Shown in pieces: positions 1-8,241 of a DNA stretch of 64,000 nt. This DNA comes from UBA11986 sp031402435 (GTDB lineage: Bacteria; Bacteroidota; Ignavibacteria; UBA10030; UBA6906), in assembly GCA_031402435.1 (NCBI GenBank), contig JANNSJ010000011.1, positions 1 to 64,000 on the forward strand, read 5' to 3'. A program made the position numbers and the translations under genes. Within the stretch, counting starts at the first letter, position 1; each line of letters begins with the position of its first letter. Below the pieces are notes generated by a model, which saw only the letters and a list, made by a program, of their open reading frames with translations, was not told the origin of the DNA and made no database searches.

Positions 1-40
1 GTTTTGCAGACCGTCCCCTTAGCCACTTGGGTATGCCGCC
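1..40 (-). tRNA. tRNA-Cys(GCA), 5' half, cut by window edge
   Basis: Read on the minus strand, the 40 bases form the 5' half of a tRNA. There is a seven-base acceptor strand (GGCGGCA), the TA linker, a D-arm with CCC/GGG stem and AGTGG loop, and an anticodon stem ACGGT followed by loop CTGCAAA, which gives anticodon GCA (cysteine). The 3' half lies outside the window. It sits in the GC-rich leading segment that may not belong to the same genome as the rest (see the junction near 320). Confidence 0.8.
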
Positions 41-250
41 TCACGACGGCAACGTAACAACTTAGGGGGTTTTTCGCAACCGGCCCGGCTCACCGGCCGA
101 TGGGGCATGGCATCCGGCGGTGGAGTGCGGTAGTCTTTCTCGCCCCCCCCCGTCGGCTTGATTTCCGTGCAACGGCTCTACACCCCCCCGCCGTTGCGGA
201 GCAAGCACCCAACCCCATTCGGGATTGTTCCTGCTCGAAGGAGCACCGCA

Positions 251-352
251 ATGACTTCCTGGCTCAAGCACGTCACCATCCGCATCGTCCTTGTCGGCGG
301 TGCCCTGTTCGCTGCGTCCGCACCGACGTACTGCGTCTCTCGCGCGGCATGA
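251..352 (+). pseudogene. 5' end of an unknown secreted-protein gene, cut at a junction
   Basis: An ATG at 251 follows an AAGGAG ribosome site with 7-base spacing. It starts a reading frame whose first 24 residues look like a signal peptide: charged MTSWLKH, then a hydrophobic IVLVGGALFAASA core. From about position 320 the DNA instead matches a dehydrogenase in another frame, and this frame stops at 352. I read it as the start of a gene whose remainder is missing because two unrelated sequences are joined here. Composition upstream of 320 is visibly more GC-rich, with C runs near 147 and 184. The gene itself is not recognisable. Confidence 0.35.
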
Positions 353-1275
353 CGTACAAAGCAGCGGTTGCAGGACTGAACCTTGGCGGCGGCAAGGCGG
401 TCATAATCGGAGATCCGAACAAGGATAAGACCGAACCGATGTTCCGCGCATTCGGGAGGTTCGTGGAGGGGCTGGCAGGACGCTATATTACTGCGGAGGA
501 TGTGGGAACGGACGTCCGCGACATGGAGTACGTCAGGATGGAGACGAAATATGTCACGGGGATTGACCGTGCGCTTGGTGGTAGTGGCGACCCTTCACCG
601 GTGACGGCCTTTGGTTTATATATGGGCATCAAGGCATGTATGAAGGAATTAACGGGAAATGATTCACTCGCGGGCAAGAAGATTGCCATTCAGGGCGCCG
701 GCCACGTTGCTCAGTACGTTGCGCAGCACGTAACGAAGGAAGGTGCCAAGGTGGTCATCTGCGACATCTTCGTCGAGAAGGCAAAAACGGTGGCTGATGC
801 GGTCAAGGGGACGGTGGTCGATCCGGAGAAAATCTACGAAGTTGATGCCGACGTGTTCTGTCCCTGCGCGCTCGGTGCAATCATCAACGACGCGACAATT
901 CCGAAATTCAAATTCAAGATCATTGCCGGTGGCGCAAACAACCAACTCGCGGATGAAGCAAAACACGGACAGATGCTCATCGACCGCAGCATCATGTATG
1001 CACCCGACTATGCCATTAACGCCGGCGGGTTGATCAATGTGTACAATGAACTCGAAGGATATTCGCAAGAGCGTGCCTTGAAACAGGCCGAGGGTATCTA
1101 TGATACCATCCTGAGGATTTTTGCCATCTCCAAAAAGGACAAAGTGCCGACCTACGAAGCATCCAACCGGCTGGCGGAAGAGCGCATCAATGCCATCAGC
1201 CGCATCAAATCCATCTATGCAGGCAAGTCCACGTTTGCCGGACGTTTGGGCGAACATGATTTTGGGAAGCGATAG
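322..1275 (+). CDS. Leucine/phenylalanine/glutamate-type dehydrogenase, N-terminus missing
   Basis: NAD(P)-dependent oxidative deaminase of the Glu/Leu/Phe/Val dehydrogenase family, closest in look to leucine dehydrogenases. Homology starts abruptly at 'TDVLRLSRG' (codon at 322), a point roughly 70 residues into family members. The two conserved lysines of the substrate pocket (MTYKAAVAG and GGGKAVIIGDP) are present, as are the substrate loop GGSGDPSPVTA, the Rossmann motif GAGHVA (about 680-720) and the ANNQL motif. The open frame extends upstream to 100, but those residues (runs of R, P and C) do not resemble the family. An internal ATG at 349 could start translation but would leave out an essential part of the fold. 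The gene is therefore broken or, more likely, an assembly or recombination join. It is followed after 36 bases by nusB. Confidence 0.85.
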   Translation, partial: TDVLRLSRGMTYKAAVAGLNLGGGKAVIIGDPNKDKTEPMFRAFGRFVEGLAGRYITAEDVGTDVRDMEYVRMETKYVTGIDRALGGSGDPSPVTAFGLYMGIKACMKELTGNDSLAGKKIAIQGAGHVAQYVAQHVTKEGAKVVICDIFVEKAKTVADAVKGTVVDPEKIYEVDADVFCPCALGAIINDATIPKFKFKIIAGGANNQLADEAKHGQMLIDRSIMYAPDYAINAGGLINVYNELEGYSQERALKQAEGIYDTILRIFAISKKDKVPTYEASNRLAEERINAISRIKSIYAGKSTFAGRLGEHDFGKR

Positions 1276-1311
1276 ATTGTCCGTTTCATTGAAGGCATCA
1301 GGAGCGTAACC

Positions 1312-1803
1312 GTGAGAAGAAGAATTATCAGAGAGAAGGTGGTGCAGGCATTATACGCTCACGAGATAGCCCGTGACCCGGTCGAGCACGTGATTAAGCA
1401 TGTGCTGACGGGACTCGAGGACGACAAGCAGTCGCTCCTATTTGCTAAGAGACTGGTGATCGAAGCAATCAAACACCGGACGGAAATCGACAAGATCATC
1501 CAGTCCAAGGTCGCCAACTGGGATTTTGAGCGCATTGCTGTCCTCGACCGCGTCATCCTCCGCATGGCAATCTGCGAGCTGAAGTATTTCAATGAGATCC
1601 CTCCCAAGGTATCCATGAATGAAGCGATCGAACTGGCCAAACTCTTCAGTACCGAAAAGAGCGGGCAATTTGTCAACGGCGTACTTGATGCCGTGTTTGA
1701 TGATATGAAGAAGGCCGGTGAAATGGGGAAGGCGGGTCGCGGCTTGTGGGAAGGCGACCTTTCCATTAAAACAAAGAAGGCCAAAACCGATACCGCTCAC
1801 TAG
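1312..1803 (+). CDS. nusB: Transcription antitermination protein NusB
   Basis: 163-residue all-helical NusB, the RNA-binding partner of NusE/S10 in rRNA antitermination. The N-terminus 'RRIIREKVVQALYAHE' is the typical R-x-x-A-x-Q-x-L-Y region, here with V-Q-A-L-Y. The C-terminal half carries 'RMAICELKYFNEIPPKVSMNEAIELAKLFSTEKSGQFVNGVLD' in spaced form, the family's most conserved stretch. The start is GTG at 1312 with AGGAG at 1300-1304, 7 bases away. A basic tail of about 25 residues (KTKKAKTDTAH) extends beyond the usual end. It is first in a run of same-strand genes up to 6692, with 20 bases to the next gene. Confidence 0.93.
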   Translation: MRRRIIREKVVQALYAHEIARDPVEHVIKHVLTGLEDDKQSLLFAKRLVIEAIKHRTEIDKIIQSKVANWDFERIAVLDRVILRMAICELKYFNEIPPKVSMNEAIELAKLFSTEKSGQFVNGVLDAVFDDMKKAGEMGKAGRGLWEGDLSIKTKKAKTDTAH

Positions 1804-1823
1804 GAACAACTGTTCGCGTACAC

Positions 1824-3128
1824 ATGCCTGCCTCTGTTCCCTATTCTCACACCACAACACCAAGGACATCCCGCAGCCAGATCTTTGTCTGGAGCCTCTT
1901 TGATTTTGCCAACACTTCGTTCTCCGTCCTGATTGTTGCAGTCGGGTATTCCCTTTACTTCAAGGAGATTGTCATTGGTGGTGAAGGCAGGGGCGATTTC
2001 TTCTGGGGCCTCATTGTCAGCATCTCCATGCTGCTCACCGCTCTGATTGCACCAATTCTTGGCGCTGCAAGCGACTACGCCCCCAGCCGCAAACCTTACC
2101 TCCTCGGCTTTACTGTCGCCAGTGTGGTGTGTACAACTCTGCTATACTTTGTGGGACCCGGGATGATCGTCCTGGGGAGTATACTCTTTATCTTTGCAAA
2201 CGTCGGCTTTGAGGGGGGCATCGTGTTCTACAACGCGTTCCTCCCTTCACTCACTTCAAGGAGAAGCCTGGGCCGCGTGTCGGGATATGGATTTGCAATG
2301 GGATATGTCGGCTCGCTCGCTTCGTTGCTCATTGCAGTACCGCTCTTCTCAGATGGCTTTGCTGCAGAGAATCTCCAGAACGTTCGTCTCAGTTTTGTCG
2401 TCGCTGCTGGAATGTTCCTTGTGTTTTCACTGCCGCTGTTCCTGTTCTTGCGAGAGAAGGAACGAGGTATCAGCACAGAGGTCTCGTATGTGAGAGCAGG
2501 TTTCGACCGCGTCCGGCAAACACTCTCCCATCTCCGATCGTACAAACAAGTGATGCTCTTCCTTATTGCTTTCTTCTTGTATAACGACGGGATTCTTACT
2601 GTCATCTCTTTTGCCTCTCTCTTCGCACAGGCATCGCTGGGTTTCTCGTTGCAGGAGATTCTGATCCTGTTTGCTGTTGTGCAAGCTTCTGCAATCGTCG
2701 GCTCATTGCTCTTTGGATTCATGACGGACAAGGTGGGCCCAAAGAAGGCCATCATTGTGAGTCTCCTCTGCTGGCTCGGCGTGGTGGTAGGGGCGTATAT
2801 CGTTCCATCGAAAGAGATATTCTATGGCATAGGCGTCGTTGCGGGAGCGTGCATGGGCGGCTCACAATCCGCCAGCCGCAGCTTCATGGCGCTACTGACG
2901 CCGAAGGATCGCGAAGCGGAGTTCTTCGGGTTCTTCGACGGGTTCTGCGGCAAGGCATCCGCCGTCACCGGTACATTCGTGTTTGGAGCGCTCTCGTGGG
3001 CAACAGGCAGCCAGAGAGTTGCCGTGCTTGCTGTCGGGGTGTTTTTCCTTGCCGGACTTGCCGCCCTCTATTTCGTGCAAGACCCCTTCCAAAAGCCCAA
3101 ACGCTCATCCAGTGAGAATCGGCGTTAA
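1824..3128 (+). CDS. MFS transporter of the UMF1/Atg22 type
   Basis: 434-residue integral membrane protein with about 12 hydrophobic segments. The first segment contains 'WSLFDFANTSFSVLI', the W-x-x-[FY]-D-F-A-N signature of the UMF1 (Atg22-like) major facilitator family. A loop near residue 275-290 holds 'GFMTDKVGPKK', the MFS G-x-x-x-D-x-x-G motif. The C-terminus is basic and cytoplasmic (KPKRSSSENRR). The substrate is unknown; Atg22 relatives export amino acids from yeast vacuoles, but bacterial members are mostly uncharacterised. It follows nusB closely and may be co-transcribed. The ATG at 1824 has no strong ribosome site. Confidence 0.85.
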   Translation: MPASVPYSHTTTPRTSRSQIFVWSLFDFANTSFSVLIVAVGYSLYFKEIVIGGEGRGDFFWGLIVSISMLLTALIAPILGAASDYAPSRKPYLLGFTVASVVCTTLLYFVGPGMIVLGSILFIFANVGFEGGIVFYNAFLPSLTSRRSLGRVSGYGFAMGYVGSLASLLIAVPLFSDGFAAENLQNVRLSFVVAAGMFLVFSLPLFLFLREKERGISTEVSYVRAGFDRVRQTLSHLRSYKQVMLFLIAFFLYNDGILTVISFASLFAQASLGFSLQEILILFAVVQASAIVGSLLFGFMTDKVGPKKAIIVSLLCWLGVVVGAYIVPSKEIFYGIGVVAGACMGGSQSASRSFMALLTPKDREAEFFGFFDGFCGKASAVTGTFVFGALSWATGSQRVAVLAVGVFFLAGLAALYFVQDPFQKPKRSSSENRR

Positions 3129-3201
3129 CAACTATCATCAAGTTTTACTTTGCCTGCAAAGTTCTTTAGATTGGGTGTGAGCAATTCGCAAGGAGATGGT
3201 A

Positions 3202-3648
3202 ATGTTTGCAAGCGTCATTTTTCTTATTTGCTTCTTTCTGGGAATACCCTCTGCTGAAAAACAGAAGGTGATGGAGAATCAATACGTTAAGGTCAATGTG
3301 GCTCTGCCGGACAGCGTTGAGGCAGGCGGTCGGGGAAGAATCCTCCTTGCTTTTTCGCCTGCTGATGGAATCCACGTTACTGTCGACCCGGCGATGGAAG
3401 TGTCGTTGAAAAAGAATCGCGTGTTCACGATTCAAGGAGACCCCGAAGTGAGCATCGACAAGGAGAGCGGTTTTCTTTCTTCATCGCATCCCGTCGAGCA
3501 GCGATTCTCCATCTCCCCGTCAACGAAACCTGGAATGTACAGCATGAAGGGAACGATTGTGTATTACTTCTGTTCTGATGCAGAAGGCTGGTGCAGAAAG
3601 TTTGTGCAACCGATCTCACTGACGTTGCACGTCGTCGGAAAACGGTAA
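3202..3648 (+). CDS. Small exported protein with DsbD-alpha-like C-terminal strand region
   Basis: 148 residues. I start it at the ATG at 3202 because AGGAG (3191-3195) is 6 bases away; the ATG at 3196 abuts the ribosome site. A hydrophobic signal (MFASVIFLICFFLGIPSA) precedes a soluble beta-rich part. The C-terminal 'YYFCSDAEGWCRKFVQPISL' has two cysteines 8 residues apart. This resembles the extracytoplasmic beta domain of DsbD-like thiol-disulfide proteins, which suggests a redox or metal-handling role (inference only). It lies 4 bases before the lpxH-like gene, so the two are probably translated from one mRNA. Confidence 0.75.
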   Translation: MFASVIFLICFFLGIPSAEKQKVMENQYVKVNVALPDSVEAGGRGRILLAFSPADGIHVTVDPAMEVSLKKNRVFTIQGDPEVSIDKESGFLSSSHPVEQRFSISPSTKPGMYSMKGTIVYYFCSDAEGWCRKFVQPISLTLHVVGKR

Positions 3649-3652
3649 ACCC

Positions 3653-4399
3653 ATGCCCTCCTACTTTTTTTCTGATGTTCACCTCGGACTCGGCACTCCT
3701 GCGATGGAGAAGCAGAAAGAAAACCGCTTGCTTGGCTTTCTGCGAAGCATTCTTCCAACAAGCGAGTATCTGTTCATTGTCGGCGATCTGTTTGATTTTT
3801 GGTTTGAATACAAAACGGTGATCCCCAAAGGGTTTCACCGGACGCTCGCGGCTCTTCAGGAGTTTACGGATCGAGGCGTCAGGGTGCATTATCTCGCAGG
3901 CAACCACGACTGCTGGATGGGTGATTTTTTCCAGCAGGAACTTGGCGTCGAATTGCATGCTGAGCCTTTTGAGATGACCGTGGATGGGAAACGCATTTTC
4001 TTCCACCATGGTGATGGCCTCGCAACAAACGATCTGGGCTACAAGTTGATCAAGCCGGTTCTGCGGAATAAGTTCAACATCGGGCTGTACCGCTGGCTCC
4101 ATCCGGACATCGGTGTGAAGCTTGCGCGCGGCTCTTCCCGCACGAGCAGGCAGTATACCACACACAAGCATTACGGTGAAGAAGTCGGCATGATCGCCTG
4201 CGCCCGCGAGCAAATCGAACGTGGAGTCGATATCGTCATGATGGGGCATCGCCACAAGCCAAATCGTGTGCAGATTGGTCAAGGCACATATGTGAATCTT
4301 GGCGATTGGATCGCCTACAACACCTACGCAGAACTAACGGATGGAGCGTTGCAATTGAAAACGTGGGACGGAACCACAGGGCATCGCTATGCCGAATGA
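3653..4399 (+). CDS. lpxH: UDP-2,3-diacylglucosamine diphosphatase-like metallophosphoesterase
   Basis: 248 residues, cytoplasmic or membrane-associated. It carries the calcineurin-like metallophosphoesterase blocks in order: SDVHLG near the N-terminus, GDLFDFWFEY, AGNHDCWMGDFF, FFHHGDGL and GHRHKP. This set, with the FDFWFEY and NHD-x-W motifs, matches the LpxH branch, which cleaves UDP-2,3-diacylglucosamine to lipid X in lipid A synthesis. The stand-alone gene predicts an LPS-bearing outer membrane. Its last 11 bases overlap the PBP1A gene, so two envelope-building functions are translationally coupled. LpxH and other LpxG/I-like phosphoesterases can be confused, so the symbol is probable rather than certain. 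Confidence 0.85.
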   Translation: MPSYFFSDVHLGLGTPAMEKQKENRLLGFLRSILPTSEYLFIVGDLFDFWFEYKTVIPKGFHRTLAALQEFTDRGVRVHYLAGNHDCWMGDFFQQELGVELHAEPFEMTVDGKRIFFHHGDGLATNDLGYKLIKPVLRNKFNIGLYRWLHPDIGVKLARGSSRTSRQYTTHKHYGEEVGMIACAREQIERGVDIVMMGHRHKPNRVQIGQGTYVNLGDWIAYNTYAELTDGALQLKTWDGTTGHRYAE

Positions 4400-6692
4400 T
4401 GAACCAGGTTACACTTCTGAAGAAATGGAGCGGTACTTCAACGATCCCAACTATCGACGTACGAAAGGCGCATCAATGCCACCTCGCAAAGCGAACAAAC
4501 GGGCCAGCATTTATCTTATCGTCGCATCAACTCTACTGGTTCTCTTCGGTGGGTACATCTGGTATCTTACGTCTGGCCTTCCTTCACTGGAAAAGATCGA
4601 GAACCCGAAGCCGGAGCTTGCTTCAAAAGTCTACTCCATCGATGGAGAGGTGCTGGACCAGTTCTACATCAAGAACCGCTCGCATGTCTCCATCGGCCAA
4701 ATCCCGAAAACCGTGATTGACGCACTCATCGCCACAGAGGATAAACACTTCTTCAACCATTGGGGTGTGGATGGTGTACGTTTCATCAAAGCCATGGTGA
4801 AAAATGTCATCCTCCTGCGCAAGGAGGGAGCAAGCACCATCACACAGCAACTCGCACGCAATCTCTATCTCGGACATGACGACAAGAGCATCTTCGATAC
4901 TGTTACCAGGAAGCTTCGGGAATTCATCACCTCTGTGCAGCTCGAACGGAACTTCACAAAGGACGAGATCCTGGAGTTCTACCTGAACGTCGTGTACTTC
5001 GGACGCGGGTCGTACGGGATCGCTTCGGCCTCGCAGATCTATTTCGGCAAGGCACCGGCCGAGCTGACGCTTGGCGAAACGGCAACACTCATCGCCATGT
5101 TAAAAGGACCAGCATACTACGATCCCATCAACCACCCTGACCGGGCAACCAATCGGCGCAACACCGTGTTGGACCAGATGGTGAAATACGATTTCATTGC
5201 CCGCGAACTGGCAGACGAGACAAAGAAGGAAGACCTTCAATTGAAGACCGCCGAAGCTGTTTCGGCAGCAGGAATTGCCCCACACTTCGTTGAAAACATC
5301 CGCCAACTGCTTGCGCAGAAGGCCGAAAAATACGGATTCGACCTCTACCGCGATGGCCTTGCAATCTACACGACACTTGACAGCCGGATGCAGAAGTATG
5401 CCAACAGGGCCGTGGAAGAACATCTCACCGAGTACCAGAAATCATTTGATGGATTGTGGGACTGGAAGAAGGATAAAGATGTGCTGAAGAATGTCCTCGA
5501 CCAAGCCATCAGGACATCGGCCGAGTTTAGAAAGGCAGGCTCGGTACGGCAGCGCGATAGCGTCTACGAATCGCTCAGAAACAATGCTGCGTGGATGGAT
5601 TCCATGAAGCACGCGGCACAAACCATTGAGGTTGGATTTGTCGCGGTCGATCCGCGCAATGGCGGAATACTCGCAATGGTCGGTGGGGCAAATTTTAAAA
5701 ATTTCAAGTATGGACTCAACCATGTCACCCAGATCAAACGTCAAGTGGGTTCGGCATTCAAACCATTCGTCTACACCGTTGCCATCGACAACAATTATCC
5801 TCCCTGCTATGAACTTCTGAACCAGCCCGTCACCTTGATCATGGCAGACGGCAAGCGGTGGACTCCGTCGAACTCCGATGGACAGATTGGGGGAAAGAGC
5901 ACGTTGCGTGAGGGCCTCAAGCATTCCATCAACTTGATTGCCGTCAGAGCAATCATGGAGATTGCCCCGGTGAATAGCGTCATCGAGTATGCAAGGCGTA
6001 TGGGGATTACATCCACCCTTCCTCCCTACGAGTCACTTGCTCTTGGATCGGGAGACGTGTCACCAATGGAAATGACTTCTGCATTCGGTGTGTTTGCCAA
6101 CCACGGTGTCTATGTTGAACCCAATAGCATTCTAAGTATTGAGGATAAAGACGGAAATGCCGTTGAGGAGAATATGCCGCAGCGGCGTGAGGTTCTGAGC
6201 GAGGAAACGTCGTTCATCATGACATCAATGCTACAGGGAGTTGTTGACGAAGGGACGGGTACGCGTGTGCGCAGCTTTTTCCATCTCCCCGCTGCCGGGA
6301 AAACCGGCACGACTAACGATTATGCCGATGCATGGTTCGTGGGATATACACCACAAATCTCAGCAGGGGTCTGGGTGGGATTTGACAATAAGAGTGTTCA
6401 CTTTACAAACTGGGATGGCCAGGGTGGTCGGGCTGCTGCACCGATCTGGGGACGTTTCATGAAGTACGTGTATGAAGACCCATCGATCGCCATGCCGCTT
6501 GAGTATTTTGAAAAGCCGGCCACGGTGTTCGCAGAAACAATTTGCATGGACACAAAGAAGTTGGCCACAGAGTACTGCCCGAACAAGATGACGGAGTACT
6601 TCACCGAAAAAACAAGGCCCGGAAAATGCAACAAGCATACAAGCTTGAAATGGAATGAAGGTGAGGAAGGGATGGGAACGATAAGCTTCTAA
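4389..6692 (+). CDS. Bifunctional penicillin-binding protein 1A (glycosyltransferase/transpeptidase)
   Basis: 767-residue class A PBP that polymerises and cross-links peptidoglycan. A short cytoplasmic part (about 38 residues) leads into one membrane helix (about 39-60). The GT51 domain shows ATEDKHFFNHWGVDG with its catalytic glutamate and STITQQLARNLYL. The transpeptidase domain has the S-x-x-K motif at Ser455-Lys458 (GSAFKP), the S-x-N motif in KHSINLIAV, and K638-T-G (AGKTGTT). All catalytic residues are present. The C-terminal cysteines (ETICMDTKKLATEYC, GKC) are a common feature of this subgroup. Start ATG at 4389 overlaps the preceding gene by 11 bases. Last gene of the (+) run; it converges with the (-) strand small gene at 6740. 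Confidence 0.95.
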   Translation: MPNDEPGYTSEEMERYFNDPNYRRTKGASMPPRKANKRASIYLIVASTLLVLFGGYIWYLTSGLPSLEKIENPKPELASKVYSIDGEVLDQFYIKNRSHVSIGQIPKTVIDALIATEDKHFFNHWGVDGVRFIKAMVKNVILLRKEGASTITQQLARNLYLGHDDKSIFDTVTRKLREFITSVQLERNFTKDEILEFYLNVVYFGRGSYGIASASQIYFGKAPAELTLGETATLIAMLKGPAYYDPINHPDRATNRRNTVLDQMVKYDFIARELADETKKEDLQLKTAEAVSAAGIAPHFVENIRQLLAQKAEKYGFDLYRDGLAIYTTLDSRMQKYANRAVEEHLTEYQKSFDGLWDWKKDKDVLKNVLDQAIRTSAEFRKAGSVRQRDSVYESLRNNAAWMDSMKHAAQTIEVGFVAVDPRNGGILAMVGGANFKNFKYGLNHVTQIKRQVGSAFKPFVYTVAIDNNYPPCYELLNQPVTLIMADGKRWTPSNSDGQIGGKSTLREGLKHSINLIAVRAIMEIAPVNSVIEYARRMGITSTLPPYESLALGSGDVSPMEMTSAFGVFANHGVYVEPNSILSIEDKDGNAVEENMPQRREVLSEETSFIMTSMLQGVVDEGTGTRVRSFFHLPAAGKTGTTNDYADAWFVGYTPQISAGVWVGFDNKSVHFTNWDGQGGRAAAPIWGRFMKYVYEDPSIAMPLEYFEKPATVFAETICMDTKKLATEYCPNKMTEYFTEKTRPGKCNKHTSLKWNEGEEGMGTISF

Positions 6693-6739
6693 CAGCATCC
6701 GGGGGTCGACTGGAATGTTACTGCCGCCCAGACTCTCGT

Positions 6740-6880
6740 TTAATCTCGCGACAGCTCTTCGTCAAAGATGTGGTCGGAATCCACCTCGGTGGCGGGCTTC
6801 TGCTCTTCCTTCTCTTTGCGAACAAGCAACAGCGGAAGCGAAGCGAGTGCAAGCAATGCCGCTATCTTAAAGAACTTCAT
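6740..6880 (-). CDS. 46-residue putative membrane-anchored peptide
   Basis: From the ATG at 6880 (preceded by a G-rich stretch that may serve as ribosome site) the frame reads a basic start MKFFK, a hydrophobic helix IAALLALASLPLLLV, and a very charged tail RKEKEEQKPATEV ending in DHIFDEELSRD. Signal-anchor plus acidic tail is a coherent small-protein architecture. The frame is open further upstream to 6946, but that extension is not protein-like. Function unknown; no family recognised. It stands alone between PBP1A and the T9SS cargo genes. Confidence 0.45.
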   Translation of the reverse strand: MKFFKIAALLALASLPLLLVRKEKEEQKPATEVDSDHIFDEELSRD

Positions 6881-7017
6881 CGGGGCCCCCAATGCGCTGG
6901 TGAATGACTTTATCTCGTACTTTCTACTACACAATACATAAACCACAAAGATTGTGCGGTGACTGAACGCACATCGGTGACTACAATTCGGCGATACCTC
7001 CCTCTACTCCTGGTCGC

Positions 7018-7048
7018 AAAAAAATCCCGCCTACTTCCGGGCGGGATT
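7018..7048 (-). terminator. Rho-independent terminator
   Basis: Perfect 9-bp stem AATCCCGCC (7023-7031) / GGCGGGATT (7040-7048) with an 8-base loop. On the minus strand it is followed by a run of T (A run 7018-7024 on the plus strand). It lies 25 bases beyond the stop codon of the gene ending at 7074. Confidence 0.85.
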
Positions 7049-7073
7049 CTCTAACTTCAGGCCTGAAGGGAGA

Positions 7074-8189
7074 CTACTTTACCAACATCATCTTCTTGAG
7101 AAACGACGCCTTGCCTGCTGTCATCCTATAGAAGTACAAGCCACTGGAAAAACTACTCGCATTGAATGATGCTGCGTAGTATCCCGCCGGTCTGACCTCG
7201 TCTACCAATGTTGCAACGAGCTGGCCAATCACGTTGTACACATCCAGCCGGACGTGAGACGCCGCGGGTACGGCATACTCAATTCTTGTTGATGGGTTGA
7301 ACGGATTCGGGTAGTTCTGGTCAAGAGCGAACTCCTTGGGCAGAGGCTTCTCGGCAACACCGGTGAGCACGTCAACTTGAAGACCATCAGTGAAATGTAT
7401 TGTGCCATCAAGATCAATCTGCTTCAGTCTGTAGAACCACTGCCCTGCCGGGGCAGAGCTGTCAACGAATGAATAGGTTTGCGGCTCAAGCGTAGTTCCA
7501 TGTCCGGCAACAAAGCTATTCGGGATTGTTTGGTAGTTGTTCTGATTGCCCTGAGACTCCTGGACTTCAAAGCCATAGTTGTTCGTTTCGGTAAGCGTTG
7601 ACCAGTTCAAGCGCACACGGTTCTGATTGATGGCGGTTGCAGTGAAACTAGAGAGAGTGATCGGTAACGAACCATTGCCGGGATTGGTGAATGTAATACC
7701 ACCACTAACGTCATTGCTCTGATCATCCGAGACAAAGGAAGACGCAACATTCCACGTGATATTATGATTCGCGTTGGAGTTTGTTATTGTAAATCTCAGA
7801 GTCCCCAACAAAGTCGCTGTTGTGGGAACATCTGTCCCCTCACCAGGAACGCCGTTAAAATCAGTCTCAACGGATCGCGCTGCTGCTCCGAATGCTGAAC
7901 TGAATTGATCACCATAAAAACTTGACGTATTGTTGTCCCATCTCCCCTCGACCAACTCACTGCCAAACGTCAGCGCTGTATTATTAAAATTAAACACAAA
8001 AGAAGTAAATCCCAGCTTCCAAGCAACACCTCCTGTGCGTCTCAAAAACAGGCTGACGTCTGCGTTTGATCCAGTTACGCTGATGGTGATTGTTGCTTCA
8101 GCGGTCTGCGCTTTCGCCACTGAGGGTTGCATCGTAAACGAAGCACCCAGCACAAGAAAACAAGACAAAAGAAAACCAAGCGATTTCAC
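7074..8189 (-). CDS. T9SS-sorted secreted protein with a cohesin-like/beta-sandwich N-terminal part
   Basis: 371 residues. A signal peptide ends near residue 27 (PSVAKAQ-T). A 150-residue beta-rich region follows ('ATITISVTGSNADVSLFLRR', with 'AWKLGFTSFVFNFNN'), which looks like extracellular cohesin/anchor-type sandwiches but is not firmly assignable. A linker 'LPITLSSFTATAINQNRVRLNWST' (in part a fibronectin-like strand pattern, 'LxWsTltEtNNyGFEVQ') is very common in T9SS cargo. The last 80 residues are a type A sorting domain: DQNYPNPFNPSTRIEYAVP, VYNVIGQLVATLVDE, SGLYFYRM and KKMMLVK. The protein should be exported by Sec, then passed through T9SS and anchored or released at the surface. 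No enzymatic motif seen. Confidence 0.85.
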   Translation of the reverse strand: MKSLGFLLSCFLVLGASFTMQPSVAKAQTAEATITISVTGSNADVSLFLRRTGGVAWKLGFTSFVFNFNNTALTFGSELVEGRWDNNTSSFYGDQFSSAFGAAARSVETDFNGVPGEGTDVPTTATLLGTLRFTITNSNANHNITWNVASSFVSDDQSNDVSGGITFTNPGNGSLPITLSSFTATAINQNRVRLNWSTLTETNNYGFEVQESQGNQNNYQTIPNSFVAGHGTTLEPQTYSFVDSSAPAGQWFYRLKQIDLDGTIHFTDGLQVDVLTGVAEKPLPKEFALDQNYPNPFNPSTRIEYAVPAASHVRLDVYNVIGQLVATLVDEVRPAGYYAASFNASSFSSGLYFYRMTAGKASFLKKMMLVK

Positions 8190-8241
8190 GGATTCTTCTC
8201 CACAATAAGTGACTTAAATAATGCTCTTTCGTTGGCTTCGA

